A DNA stretch of 64,000 nucleotides, from contig NZ_JAASRY010000002.1 in NCBI RefSeq assembly GCF_011761345.1, positions 496,001 through 560,000 of the forward strand, read 5' to 3'. Shown here piece after piece: positions 17,531 to 26,155 of the stretch; position 1 is the first letter of the stretch; every line of letters starts with the position of its first letter. Both the position numbers and the translations under genes were made by a program. Source of the stretch: Thalassobacillus devorans. Its GTDB lineage: Bacteria; Bacillota; Bacilli; Bacillales; Halobacillaceae. The notes beneath the pieces are model-generated. The model did not search any database. It was not told where the DNA came from and worked only from the letters and a program-made list of their open reading frames with translations.

Positions 17531-18022
17531 GTGTCTATCGGGAAGATAAACCAGCAGATAGAGAAGCTGAAGCACTTACATGTGAGCCTATTGCAGCTGA
17601 CAAAAGAACAAACAGTGGTGTTAAAATCAGGTGACACCGATAAACTCCAACAAATGCTGCCGAAAGAAAGAAAGCTCCTTCAGGCGATAGAAAAAGCAGA
17701 GAATGATCGCTTAGAAGCGGTATCGGAATGGTACAGGCAGAAAAATATTGGAGAAGAATCCCCCCAAGCATCCCGGTTGCTTGAAATCTTAGAAGATAGT
17801 GAGGAAAAAAACATATTGCAAAAGAACCTGGAAGAAATGACTTCCCTCATTTTTGCAATAAAGGGACAGCAACAGTTGAATGCTGAGCTGACCAAACAAT
17901 CCTTGCAGTTCATTCACTTATCACTGGACATGCTTCAGCCGGATATCAACCAAATGAACTACGGTAGAAAAACGGAGATATCACGAGGGGAAAATCGGTC
18001 CATATTCGATTCGAAAGCGTAA
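17531..18022 (+). CDS. flgN: FlgN-like flagellar chaperone (YvyG)
   Basis: A helical protein of about 163 residues, the usual FlgN length, that keeps the hook-filament junction proteins FlgK and FlgL soluble. Long heptad-rich helices (INQQIEKLKHLHVSLLQLT, MLPKERKLLQAIEKAE) and a C-terminal LTKQSLQFIHLSLDML helix fit the family. GTG 17531 is preferred as start: GGGGG lies eight bases upstream and it avoids overlap with flgM, unlike the TTG at 17492. Confidence 0.88.
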   Translation: MSIGKINQQIEKLKHLHVSLLQLTKEQTVVLKSGDTDKLQQMLPKERKLLQAIEKAENDRLEAVSEWYRQKNIGEESPQASRLLEILEDSEEKNILQKNLEEMTSLIFAIKGQQQLNAELTKQSLQFIHLSLDMLQPDINQMNYGRKTEISRGENRSIFDSKA

Positions 18023-18040
18023 GAGAGGAGCCTTAATACG

Positions 18041-19627
18041 ATGTCGACATTTCATGGATTAGAGGTAGCAAAGCGCGGGTTGTTTGCCCAGCAATCCGCA
18101 CTGCATACAACAGGACATAACATAGCAAATGCTAATACAGAAGGCTATACAAGACAGCGAGTCAATTTTGAGCAGACAGCTCCTTTTCCTCCTGCTTCAC
18201 GAAACAGGCCGAATATGCCGGGACAAATAGGGAGCGGCGTCCAGCCGGGGTCGATAGAGCGAGTACGTGAGCAGTTTCTAGATCTCCAATATCGCGGGGA
18301 AGCAAATAAAACTGCCTATTGGGAAACACTGGCTGGCTCGATCAGCAATATGGAAGAAGTGATGAACGAACCGAGCGAACAAGGACTGGCAAAGACAATG
18401 GATCGTTTTTGGGAATCACTGCAGGATTTAGCGACAAATCCGGAAGATGCCGGAGCAAGATCAGTCGTCCGCCAAAGAGGGATAGCTGTTGCGGAAACCT
18501 TCAATCACCTTTCCGGGTCCTTAAAAGGGATTCAAAAAGACTTGGAGAATGAGATGAATGTCACTATTAAAGATATTAATTCCTCCTTGAAACAAATCGG
18601 TCAGCTTAATCGCCAGATAGGTGATGTGGAACCGCATGGGTATGTTCCGAATGATTTATATGATGAACGTGACAGACTCATCGATGACTTGTCTCAGATG
18701 ATTGATATAGAGGTGAAATATGAGTCAGGGCAAGGCAGCCCCAAGGCTGCAGCAATGGGGCAGGCGACTGTCTTTTTGGTGAATGGCGATGAAAGGGAAA
18801 CTCTTGTAAAAGGGGGCTCTAATGAAGAGTCTTTATCTACTCCTCAGTTCGAGGCAACTTTTGAAGAAGTCGGAGGACGTAAAGTGGTGACGGGGATATC
18901 CCTTGTTCCATCCGCTAATGAAAAGGAAGGAGCAGACTTCCTATCGCAAGGGAGGCTGCTGGCCTTGAAGGAAGCACATGGGTATCAGGATAGTGCGGGG
19001 GGAACAAAGGGAATGCTGCACGGTATGTCAGAGGATTTGGATAAAATGGCTTTTGCTTTCGCCAACCGTTTCAATGAAGTTCATGAAGACGGAGCAACCT
19101 TGAAGGATATCGAAGAAAAAACGAATGGAGCAGATAAAGCATTCCGTTCCCAACCATTCTTCATTTTAAGTACTCAAAACCTGACAGAGGATGAAGATGG
19201 ATTCAATGGAGCAGCTGGTAGTTTGAATGTTCATCAGGCAATCAAGGATGATACGGATAATATTGCTGCTGCATCCCGGCTGCAGCCTTTTGGGGGCGAT
19301 GGAACTAATGCGCTCGCTATGGCAGAGGTGAAGGATGAAGTACTTCCCGATCTAGGTAAGGCTGTAAGTCTAAAAAGTTTTTACGAAGGTGTAATTGGAA
19401 AGATGGGTGTCGAGGCTCAAGAATACCAGCGTATGACGGATAACTCGACAATTTTGAAAGAATCTGTTGAACAACGCAGGCAGTCTGTCAGTGCCGTCTC
19501 CCTTGATGAAGAAATGACGAACATGATCAAGTACCAGCATGCCTACAACGCATCAGCGCGTAATATGACTGCCGTAGATGAAATGCTTGATCGTATCATC
19601 AATCAAATGGGATTAGTGGGAAGGTAG
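18041..19627 (+). CDS. flgK: Flagellar hook-associated protein 1 FlgK
   Basis: A 528-residue hook-filament junction protein. The N-terminal rod-type domain reads FHGLEVAKRGLFAQQSAL then HNIANANTEGYTRQRV. The C-terminal D0/D1 helices end with VSLDEEMTNMIKYQHAYNA and DEMLDRIINQMG. The central exposed domain is acidic and variable. AGAGAGGAGCC precedes the ATG. It lies directly between its chaperone FlgN and FlgL, so all are probably one transcript. Confidence 0.96.
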   Translation: MSTFHGLEVAKRGLFAQQSALHTTGHNIANANTEGYTRQRVNFEQTAPFPPASRNRPNMPGQIGSGVQPGSIERVREQFLDLQYRGEANKTAYWETLAGSISNMEEVMNEPSEQGLAKTMDRFWESLQDLATNPEDAGARSVVRQRGIAVAETFNHLSGSLKGIQKDLENEMNVTIKDINSSLKQIGQLNRQIGDVEPHGYVPNDLYDERDRLIDDLSQMIDIEVKYESGQGSPKAAAMGQATVFLVNGDERETLVKGGSNEESLSTPQFEATFEEVGGRKVVTGISLVPSANEKEGADFLSQGRLLALKEAHGYQDSAGGTKGMLHGMSEDLDKMAFAFANRFNEVHEDGATLKDIEEKTNGADKAFRSQPFFILSTQNLTEDEDGFNGAAGSLNVHQAIKDDTDNIAAASRLQPFGGDGTNALAMAEVKDEVLPDLGKAVSLKSFYEGVIGKMGVEAQEYQRMTDNSTILKESVEQRRQSVSAVSLDEEMTNMIKYQHAYNASARNMTAVDEMLDRIINQMGLVGR

Positions 19628-19636
19628 GTGAGTAAC

Positions 19637-20518
19637 ATGCGTATTACGCAAGGAATGTTAAGTAATAACATGCTCCGGCATCTCGGGAACAGTTATGAGC
19701 GGATGGGGAAATATCAGGACCAGCTTTCCACCGGAAAAAAAATCACGCGACCTTCTGATGATCCTGTGGTCGCTATGAAGGGGATGAATTACCGCACCCA
19801 ACTTAATGAGGTGAAGCAATTCCAGCGGAACCTTGGAGAAATACATAACTGGATGGAAAATTCGGATAGTGCCATGGATAAAGCGACACAAGCTATGCAG
19901 CGTGTCCGGGAACTGACGGTCCAGGCAAGCAATGGAACTTATGACAAAGAACAACGAGAAAATATTGCAAAAGAAATCTCCCAATTGCGGGATCATTTAA
20001 TTGATATCGCTAATACAAAAGTGAACAATAAATATATTTTCAATGGTAATGACACTTTGAACCCCCCTATCCGTCAATTGCCAGAAGGCCAACTTGATAT
20101 TAGTGAAAATAAAGGGACAGTGAATATAGAGATTTCCAAAGGCAATGCTTTGAAAGCCAATGTTGACGGAGGCAGAGTTTTTTCAGAAGACTTATTCCGT
20201 GATCTAAAAGGCTTGGAGGAAACCCTGTCTTCAGGTGAAGGTGGGGAATTAAACAGCTACCTTAACCTGGTTGATGGGCATATCAATAATATTGTGGACG
20301 AGCGTGCCGATCTAGGGGCCAGGATGAATCGTGTTGAACTGGTTGAAGACCGGCTGGCTCAGCAAGAAATAACTGCCACGAAAATTTTATCGGATAATGA
20401 AGATGCGGATTTGGAAAAAGTGATCACAAACCTGAAAACCCAGGAAAGTGTACATCGGGCAGCTCTCGGCGTGGGCGCACGGATTATCCAGCCAACCTTG
20501 ATGGATTTCTTACGATAA
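19637..20518 (+). CDS. flgL: Flagellar hook-associated protein 3 FlgL
   Basis: A 293-residue second junction protein that joins FlgK to the filament. The flagellin-like N-terminus reads MRITQGMLSNNMLRHL and ...YQDQLSTGKKITRPSDDPV. The C-terminus is the flagellin-type helix ending LGVGARIIQPTLMDFL. ATG 19637 is preferred over GTG 19628 because AAGGTAGG sits eight bases before it. A terminator overlaps its stop codon. Confidence 0.95.
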   Translation: MRITQGMLSNNMLRHLGNSYERMGKYQDQLSTGKKITRPSDDPVVAMKGMNYRTQLNEVKQFQRNLGEIHNWMENSDSAMDKATQAMQRVRELTVQASNGTYDKEQRENIAKEISQLRDHLIDIANTKVNNKYIFNGNDTLNPPIRQLPEGQLDISENKGTVNIEISKGNALKANVDGGRVFSEDLFRDLKGLEETLSSGEGGELNSYLNLVDGHINNIVDERADLGARMNRVELVEDRLAQQEITATKILSDNEDADLEKVITNLKTQESVHRAALGVGARIIQPTLMDFLR

Positions 20519-20545
20519 GCTATCTGATATTAGATAGCTTTTTTT
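20518..20545 (+). terminator. Terminator after flgL
   Basis: AGCTATCT/AGATAGCT stem, six-base loop, then seven T. Confidence 0.92.
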
Positions 20546-20564
20546 AATAAAGCTCTGTTAAACG

Positions 20565-20603
20565 TAGTTGAATTACCCTAAGTCAGTTATTCAACTAAAG
20601 GGC
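20565..20603. repeat. Inverted repeat flanking the composite element
   Basis: TAGTTGAAT (20565-20573) and ATTCAACTA (20589-20597) form a perfect 9-bp dyad. The right arm is part of TTATTCAACTAAAGGGC, whose reverse complement occurs without mismatch at 33515-33531. Confidence 0.7.
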
Positions 20604-20612
20604 TAAAAAGTC

Positions 20613-21127
20613 GAAGACTTGATTTCGAGATATTGTGTGAGGGGAAGGGTCGTTGGGGAACAACTCGCTTTCCGTGGGCGAGTGATGAGCCTCCTCGAGC
20701 TGACGCTCTGCGGGCTCTCATCTAACACGCGTATCCCACAGGACTATGAATTATCGTCCTGAATTAACCCACGCACGAAGGAAATGCGGAGCATTTTCGA
20801 GGAGTCTCGTCGTTCCCCCACTCCCCCTGCCATATAAGATACTCGAAATCGTGTTTAGAAAGTCCACCCCTATTTTGTGATGAGAATCCTATTACAATGG
20901 TAAATTGACCGTATTTTCAGCTCCAAAAGCACTGTATTTCTGATCGAAGTTTCGAGTAACTAACGAACTTATGGTGGCTGGGAAAATGGTGAGACTCCTG
21001 TGGGATGAACATGAGCGGTGAGATCCCGCAAGGCAAAGCCTGAGGAAGCTCACCACATGCCCACGGAAAGCGATCTTTTTTCCCCAGCCACCATAATCGC
21101 TACCTAACGTCTCGAAACTGATTCTTC
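20613..21127. repeat. Composite palindromic intergenic element 1 (about 515 bp)
   Basis: The element is bounded by imperfect terminal inverted repeats, GAAGACTTGATTTCGAGA (20613-20630) and TCTCGAAACTGATTCTTC (21110-21127), 14 of 18 matching. Inside lie two hairpin units in opposite orientation: one at about 20641-20826 closed by GGGGAA.../...TTCCCC, and one at 20970-21095 closed by GGTGGCTGGG/CCCAGCCACC. Both carry GAGACTCC or its complement and GAAAGCGA or its complement. No coding region or transposase is present. It fills the flgL-yviE gap and resembles element 2 at 33003-33507. Confidence 0.8.
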
Positions 21128-21194
21128 AGCTATTGGGAGCTTAACTTGAGTATAAGCGTTGATATTTTACATATTTAGCAAAAGAGGTGAGGGG

Positions 21195-21782
21195 ATGGAG
21201 TTTCCACAAATAAGATTGTCCAGTGAGCGTGCTTATCTTGGTATAAGGGTGGAGCGGGGACATCAGTCCATTGAACAGCCGAAAGCTGAACTCCATATCC
21301 AGCAGCCTAAGGCTGACATGTCAATAAAGCAGCTACCCGGCAAACTGACGATTGACCAGACAAACGCCTGGCAAAACCTTGGGTTGAAGAGTTCCAGGGT
21401 ACGGACGGAGGAAACGGCAGATCATGCCAAACGGACGGTATTAGAAGGGACCGCGAGAATGGCAGAAGAAGGGGATGAACTGATGCGTATCGAAAATGGC
21501 GGCGAGCCTTTGGCTGATCAAGCTGCAAGAAATGCGATATGGCAGTTCGACTATCCATTGGATGGCATGCCGGTCTATGATTTAGTTTCCATAGATTATC
21601 AGGCAAATGAGCCAGAGATTTCTTTTACCAAAAATGAACCTGTCATAGAAGCTGTACCACAAAAAGTTCGGTATGATTATCAACCTCGGAAAGTAGAAGT
21701 ATTTATGCAAAAATATGGAGCATTGGATATTGATTTTGTGAATTTGAAATATAAAGGCTATCGCTTTGAAACTGAAATATAA
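21195..21782 (+). CDS. yviE: YviE-like protein (DUF6470)
   Basis: A protein of about 195 residues, uncharacterised in function but conserved in Bacillus flagellar clusters between flgL and fliW. It starts MEFPQIRLSSERAYLGI, has repeated short blocks (IEQPKAELHIQQPKADMSIKQ) that look like beta repeats, and ends with VNLKYKGYRFETE. The start at 21195 is preferred for its adjacent GAGGTGAGGGG and the matching family N-terminus. It is cut off from flgL by a terminator and the repeat element, so it probably has its own promoter. Confidence 0.82.
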   Translation: MEFPQIRLSSERAYLGIRVERGHQSIEQPKAELHIQQPKADMSIKQLPGKLTIDQTNAWQNLGLKSSRVRTEETADHAKRTVLEGTARMAEEGDELMRIENGGEPLADQAARNAIWQFDYPLDGMPVYDLVSIDYQANEPEISFTKNEPVIEAVPQKVRYDYQPRKVEVFMQKYGALDIDFVNLKYKGYRFETEI

Positions 21783-21793
21783 GGATGGTTACT

Positions 21794-22264
21794 ATGATAA
21801 TTGCAACAAAATTTTTTGGTGATATAGAAGTCAAGCAACAGGATATACTGGAATTTCCGGGCGGGCTGCCTGGATTCGAAGATGTTAAAAGGTTTGTGTT
21901 ATTGAATATGGAGGAAAAAGGAATCTATCAGGTGCTGCAATCCATCGACCAACCCCAGGTTGCTTTGATTGCCACCAATCCTTATTTATTTTTGAAAGAT
22001 TATTCTTTTGATTTAGATGGGAAGACACTGGAATTACTGGAGATAGAATCACCTAAAGATGTTATCATTCTATCAGTAGTCACTTTAAGGAGCCCATTTT
22101 CCGAAACAACGGTTAATCTGCAGGCACCTGTAGTGGTTAACTATAATCGAAACAAAGGGAAACAAGTAATCTTGAATGATACTTCCTTTCATACCAAACA
22201 TCTACTCGCTTCTTTCAGGAAGGAGGAAGAGCAGCATGTTAGTGCTGAATCGGAAAATAAATGA
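21794..22264 (+). CDS. fliW: Flagellar assembly factor FliW
   Basis: A 156-residue FliW, which binds flagellin and antagonises CsrA so that flagellin translation matches secretion. Marks are [43 protein letters not shown] and [22 protein letters not shown] 21794 matches the B. subtilis start and has AAGGATGG upstream, against ATG 21785 which overlaps that site. The end overlaps csrA by 29 bases. Confidence 0.94.
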   Translation: MIIATKFFGDIEVKQQDILEFPGGLPGFEDVKRFVLLNMEEKGIYQVLQSIDQPQVALIATNPYLFLKDYSFDLDGKTLELLEIESPKDVIILSVVTLRSPFSETTVNLQAPVVVNYNRNKGKQVILNDTSFHTKHLLASFRKEEEQHVSAESENK

Positions 22265-22466
22265 ATCATTGAAAATCGGTGATGATATTGAAGTGAAGGT
22301 AATTGCTATTGAAGGAGATCAGGTTAAGCTTGGAATAGCAGCTCCGAGGGATATCGATATCCACCGTCAGGAAGTCTATGAAAAAATTACAGAAGAAAAT
22401 GAGGCGGCAATGCATGCACCGGCAGATTGGATACACCTCCTTAAGGGAAATGAGAAAACAGATTAG
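22236..22466 (+). CDS. csrA: Translational regulator CsrA
   Basis: A 76-residue RNA-binding CsrA with the classic [20 protein letters not shown] start and [16 protein letters not shown] core. In B. subtilis it blocks translation of flagellin (hag) mRNA and is sequestered by FliW. AAGGAGGAAGAG lies inside fliW, whose 3' end overlaps by 29 bases, giving coupled synthesis. The hag gene that normally follows is absent here. Confidence 0.96.
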   Translation: MLVLNRKINESLKIGDDIEVKVIAIEGDQVKLGIAAPRDIDIHRQEVYEKITEENEAAMHAPADWIHLLKGNEKTD

Positions 22467-22486
22467 TACAATGGGAGGGGCGAGTA

Positions 22487-23413
22487 TTGCTACGAAAAAT
22501 AGAGGAGTCTAGTTCTTCCATACATAATAAAAAGTTCTTATTAGCTATATTGATTCTATTGGTTACACTTATATGGGGGTATGCATGGGTACTCATGAAA
22601 GCATCACTTGCTTTCATGGGGCCTTTTACCTTTTCAGCCCTGCGATTCAGTACTGGTACTGTTACAATGTTTGTGATTTTATTCGTTTTGAAACTTGGTC
22701 TTCCACCAAAAGATCAATGGAAGCACTTGGCTGTCATCGGTCTTTTACAGACCACCGTTGTCTTTCTATTCGTAATGTACGGATTGAAGTTTGTCGATGC
22801 AGGGAAGTCTTCCGTTCTTCTTTATTCGATGCCTATTTGGAGCAGCCTGCTCGCTTCTATCTTCCTTAGTGAAAAAATCCCAAAGGTAAAAGGTATCGGC
22901 CTTGCCCTTGGGATGACAGGGCTTTTAACTATACTTGGATGGGACGTTATTGTTCAGCAAGATTTGACCGTGCTGGCAGGAGAGCTATTGATAATACTTG
23001 CGGCTGTTTCATGGGGAATATCAAATGTCTATTATCGCAAGAAGCTAAAAAATGTTACCAATTTACAGGTTTCTGCTTATCAGATGTTATTCGGTTCTCT
23101 TGGACTAATCATTGCTGCCTTAATCACAGAATGGGGCGATGCGGTTCATCTGACAACGGAGAGCTTATACTATGTCTTATTTACTGGAGTGTTAGCTTCT
23201 GCGTTATGTTTCACACTCTGGTTTGTCATATTGAATAGTATTGATATGGTGACTGCCACACTTTCGACACTGTTGGTACCCGTCTTTGGAATGATATTTG
23301 GAGCTGTACTGTTAAATGAAAAACTGGGGATAAATGTAATTTTAGGTTCGGCAATGATTTTGACGGGAATAGCAGTTTCTCAGCTTTACAAACGCAAAAC
23401 CTCACCATCGTGA
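22487..23413 (+). CDS. EamA/DMT-superfamily membrane transporter
   Basis: A membrane protein of 308 residues with about ten hydrophobic segments in two EamA repeats. The first has LIWGYAWVLMKASL and the GKSSVLLYSMPIWSSLLASIFLSEKI motif; the second has VSWGISNVYYRKK and LSTLLVPVFGMIFGAVLLNEKL. Such proteins export or import small metabolites, often amino acids; the substrate is unknown. The start is TTG 22487 behind GGGAGGGGCGAG. It sits where hag and flaG normally lie, probably read through from csrA. Confidence 0.88.
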   Translation: MLRKIEESSSSIHNKKFLLAILILLVTLIWGYAWVLMKASLAFMGPFTFSALRFSTGTVTMFVILFVLKLGLPPKDQWKHLAVIGLLQTTVVFLFVMYGLKFVDAGKSSVLLYSMPIWSSLLASIFLSEKIPKVKGIGLALGMTGLLTILGWDVIVQQDLTVLAGELLIILAAVSWGISNVYYRKKLKNVTNLQVSAYQMLFGSLGLIIAALITEWGDAVHLTTESLYYVLFTGVLASALCFTLWFVILNSIDMVTATLSTLLVPVFGMIFGAVLLNEKLGINVILGSAMILTGIAVSQLYKRKTSPS

Positions 23414-23450
23414 CTTCAATAAGGAGGCTGATGGTGAGGTTCTTTTTTTT
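23400..23450 (+). terminator. Terminator after the EamA gene
   Basis: CCTCACCATC (23400-23409) and GATGGTGAGG (23430-23439) form a perfect 10-bp stem, followed by a run of eight T or more. Confidence 0.9.
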
Positions 23451-23454
23451 TGCT

Positions 23455-23481
23455 TTAATTTCTGCATATTACAGCCGATAT
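23455..23481 (+). promoter_or_regulatory. Sigma-D promoter for the fliD operon
   Basis: TTAA, exactly 15 bases, then GCCGATAT, a perfect match to the motility sigma -10. It lies 58 bases before fliD. Confidence 0.85.
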
Positions 23482-23538
23482 AAAAAGTAAATACTGGGCT
23501 TCATCGGAGGTCATAAAATATAAGGTGGTGTTATCACA

Positions 23539-25101
23539 ATGCGTGTAGGTGGGTTAGCTTCAGGAATGGATATTGATGGTATTGTTAAAGATCTTATGAA
23601 AGCAGAACGGATGCCACTGGATAAAATGGAACAGGATAAAACCTGGCTCACTTGGCAGCGTGATGCGTATAGGGATGTAAACAAACAGCTATTAGAACTG
23701 GACAATCTGACACTGGATATGAAGCTGCAGCGTACGTTTAACTCAAAAAGTACAAGTTCATCCCAGGAAGATGCGGTAACAGCCATCGCAAATACTAGCG
23801 CTTCTGCTGGAAGTTACAATGTCGAGGTTAAGCAGTTGGCTTCCTCAGCCATCAATGTCAGTCAAAAGGGTATTACTGCCGAAGGAGAGGCCTTCGATCC
23901 TAATCAGCGCCTGGGTGATGCTGGTGCTCATTTAAAGAATGGGGGCGGGATCCAGTTTGATACAGATTATGAATTTTTCACATACGATGAAGAAGGAAAT
24001 GAACAGCGCCATACGTTTCAAGTAAGTCAAGATCAGTCATTGAACGATGTTTTAAAGGGGATTACCACTGCTGATAACGGTGTCCGTGCATTTTATGATC
24101 GCCAGGCGGATAAAGTGGTGCTGGAACGTACAGAAACGGGTGACTTTAACAAATCGGATACCTTCCTGGGAGCTGAAATCGGATTTGATTCCACCACGAA
24201 TTCGGGTTTCTTTGTTGATGTTTTACAAATCAAAAATGGTGTGCAACAATCCGACGGCAGCTGGGCAAAAGCTGAACAAGGTGGAAAAAATGTCCAGTTC
24301 ACCTATAATGGTGCTCTAGAGTTAGAATCATTTGAAAACACCTATTCTATGAACGGAGTAACTTTTAACTTTAATAATGTTACTTCTGGGCAGGCAAAAA
24401 TCAACGTGACCAGTGATATCGAGGGATCAATGGAAAAGATCACAGATTTTGTCGATAAATACAATGGCATTATTGAAAATCTTAACGAAAAAGTCAGTGA
24501 ACGAAGAAACCGGGACTACAAGCCATTAACGGAGAAACAGCGAGAGGGCATGGAAGAGAGAGAAATTGAGCTCTGGGAAGAACAGGCAAAAAAAGGGATG
24601 CTCTCAGGCGAGGCGGCTATTCGAGGCGCTCTATCCGAAATGCGGAATAACTGGTATAGCACAGTGGAAGGAACGGGTGCGTATAATCAATTAGCACAAA
24701 TCGGTATTACTACTTCACCTAACTACCGGGATGGCGGAAAATTGCTGATTGATGAGGATAAATTACGGACTGCGTTAAGAGATGATCCTGACTCCGTTCA
24801 TCAACTTTTTGCAAAAAGTGGGGAAGGTGCGGAAAAAGGGATTGTCCGACGCCTGGAAGACACCCTGGATCGTACGGTGAAGTCAATTGAGAGGAAAGCG
24901 GGCAAATCCACCAGTCTGGATAATAATTTTGCTCTGGGAAATCAATTGAAAGATATTAATAGTCGAATGCTGGCTTTTCAAGATCGTCTGGTCCAGGTGG
25001 AAGAGCGATATTGGAAGCAATTTACCGAAATGGAAAAAGCGATACAAAAAATGAATTCACAGTCCACCTACATGATGCAGCAGTTTGGTGGTGGATTTTA
25101 A
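23539..25101 (+). CDS. fliD: Flagellar filament cap protein FliD
   Basis: A 520-residue cap protein that folds flagellin at the filament tip. The N-terminal FliD domain begins MRVGGLASGMDIDGIVKDLM. The central part has acidic, beta-rich, surface-exposed sequence. The C-terminal FliD domain contains the long helices around MEKITDFVDKYNGIIENLNE and ends LVQVEERYWKQFTEME. AAGGTGG precedes the ATG. First gene of a fliD-fliS-fliT operon under a sigma-D promoter. Confidence 0.95.
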   Translation: MRVGGLASGMDIDGIVKDLMKAERMPLDKMEQDKTWLTWQRDAYRDVNKQLLELDNLTLDMKLQRTFNSKSTSSSQEDAVTAIANTSASAGSYNVEVKQLASSAINVSQKGITAEGEAFDPNQRLGDAGAHLKNGGGIQFDTDYEFFTYDEEGNEQRHTFQVSQDQSLNDVLKGITTADNGVRAFYDRQADKVVLERTETGDFNKSDTFLGAEIGFDSTTNSGFFVDVLQIKNGVQQSDGSWAKAEQGGKNVQFTYNGALELESFENTYSMNGVTFNFNNVTSGQAKINVTSDIEGSMEKITDFVDKYNGIIENLNEKVSERRNRDYKPLTEKQREGMEEREIELWEEQAKKGMLSGEAAIRGALSEMRNNWYSTVEGTGAYNQLAQIGITTSPNYRDGGKLLIDEDKLRTALRDDPDSVHQLFAKSGEGAEKGIVRRLEDTLDRTVKSIERKAGKSTSLDNNFALGNQLKDINSRMLAFQDRLVQVEERYWKQFTEMEKAIQKMNSQSTYMMQQFGGGF

Positions 25102-25116
25102 TAAAGGAGTGTTGGT

Positions 25117-25506
25117 ATGTCAATACAAGCTTATCAGACGAATACTGTCGAAACAGCTTCCCCAGGGGAGCTGACATTAATGCTGTACAATGGGTGTTTG
25201 AAATTTATCAAATTAGCTGGCAAAGCTATGGAAACTAAAAATTACGAAAAAAAGAATGTAAATATTCAAAAAGCACAAAAAATCATTCAGGAGCTTATGA
25301 TTACACTTGACCCGGACGCTTCTATCTCTAAAGAAATCCTGCCACTCTATGAATTCATCAACCGGCGTCTGCTAGATGCGAACGTGAATAATGACCTGGT
25401 TATCCTGACAGAGGCACAAGAGCTGGTTACCGAATTACGGGATACTTGGAAAGAAGTCATCCGCCAGACTCGCCAACAACAATTCGGTGAAGGTAGTATT
25501 GTCTAG
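25117..25506 (+). CDS. fliS: Flagellin export chaperone FliS
   Basis: A 129-residue four-helix chaperone that binds the flagellin C-terminus. It starts with AYQTNTVETASPGELTLMLYNGCLKF, the family signature, and includes VNIQKAQKIIQELM and RLLDANVNNDLVILTEAQELV. AAAGGAG precedes the ATG, 15 bases after fliD. Its presence shows that flagellin is still made from a gene elsewhere. Confidence 0.96.
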   Translation: MSIQAYQTNTVETASPGELTLMLYNGCLKFIKLAGKAMETKNYEKKNVNIQKAQKIIQELMITLDPDASISKEILPLYEFINRRLLDANVNNDLVILTEAQELVTELRDTWKEVIRQTRQQQFGEGSIV

Positions 25507-25859
25507 TGGAGCCGCTGCCTGAGTTTCATAAGCTGACAGTGCAACTGGATGAGCTCCTTCAAGCAGAAATATCATCGAACGGGCGTCATCAGCAAATAAG
25601 AGAAATAAATCAGTTGATCGACCAAAGAGGATATATCATTCACCTATTGGACAAGCCTGTAGAAAAAGAAGAAAAAGTGATGATGGAGGAAGTTTTGACG
25701 AGGGAAATTCGAATTCAAGAACATTTAGAAAAGAGTTTCGAACAACTGAAACAAGAAATACGAATGAACAAGAAACATCAGACCTCTGCTCGGAAATATT
25801 CCAACCCTTATGACAATGTCAGTAGTCACGATGGTATCTTTTTAGACCAGAAAAAATAA
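25506..25859 (+). CDS. fliT: FliT-like flagellar chaperone
   Basis: A 117-residue helical, charged protein in the position of fliT, chaperone for FliD in other systems. Helices LTVQLDELLQAEISS, LIDQRGYIIHLLDKP and RIQEHLEKSFEQLKQEIR fit the family, which diverges quickly in Bacilli. The GTG start shares its first G with the fliS stop codon (TAGTG), so translation is strictly coupled. The assignment rests mainly on context and helical pattern. Confidence 0.75.
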   Translation: MEPLPEFHKLTVQLDELLQAEISSNGRHQQIREINQLIDQRGYIIHLLDKPVEKEEKVMMEEVLTREIRIQEHLEKSFEQLKQEIRMNKKHQTSARKYSNPYDNVSSHDGIFLDQKK

Positions 25860-25868
25860 ACAGAATTA

Positions 25869-25897
25869 AAACCTGCTTCCTAATGGAGAGCAGGTTT
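25869..25897 (+). terminator. Terminator after fliT
   Basis: A 9-bp perfect stem AAACCTGCT/AGCAGGTTT with an 11-base loop and a short broken T tract. Confidence 0.7.
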
Positions 25898-25983
25898 GTT
25901 AATTGGAATATTTATTTTGCAAAAGTCAATGAAAGTGCCCTTTAAAATGAGCTTTTTCTGCGAAGATGTTCACAATTTATCTA

Positions 25984-26009
25984 CCTTAATCATAGGTGAA
26001 ATCGGGTAT
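25984..26009 (+). promoter_or_regulatory. Sigma-B-like promoter, distal, for hpf
   Basis: CCTTAA, 14 bases, then GGGTAT against consensus GTTTAA-N13..15-GGGTAT: perfect -10, four of six in the -35. Confidence 0.5.
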
Positions 26010-26085
26010 GATATAAATAGACCCTCAATCATATTTCTGCAATTCCCAACAAATTCCGACACAATTAATTCGGAAAATTTCGAAA

Positions 26086-26111
26086 GTTTGTGCAGGAATA
26101 TGCCAGGGTAT
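26086..26111 (+). promoter_or_regulatory. Sigma-B-like promoter, proximal, for hpf
   Basis: GTTTGT, 14 bases, then GGGTAT, a near-consensus general-stress promoter 45 bases before the hpf start. Confidence 0.7.
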
Positions 26112-26155
26112 GATAGAATAATAATCACATAAGGATGAAAGGAGGACACTTCTAT

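Noticed and set aside
21141-21165. Possible sigma-D promoter before yviE (TTAA ... GTTGATAT)
   Set aside because: The spacing is 13 instead of 15 bases and the -10 has two mismatches.
25896-26132. 78-codon reading frame before hpf
   Set aside because: No ribosome-binding site and it spans both sigma-B-like promoters; it is promoter sequence read by chance.
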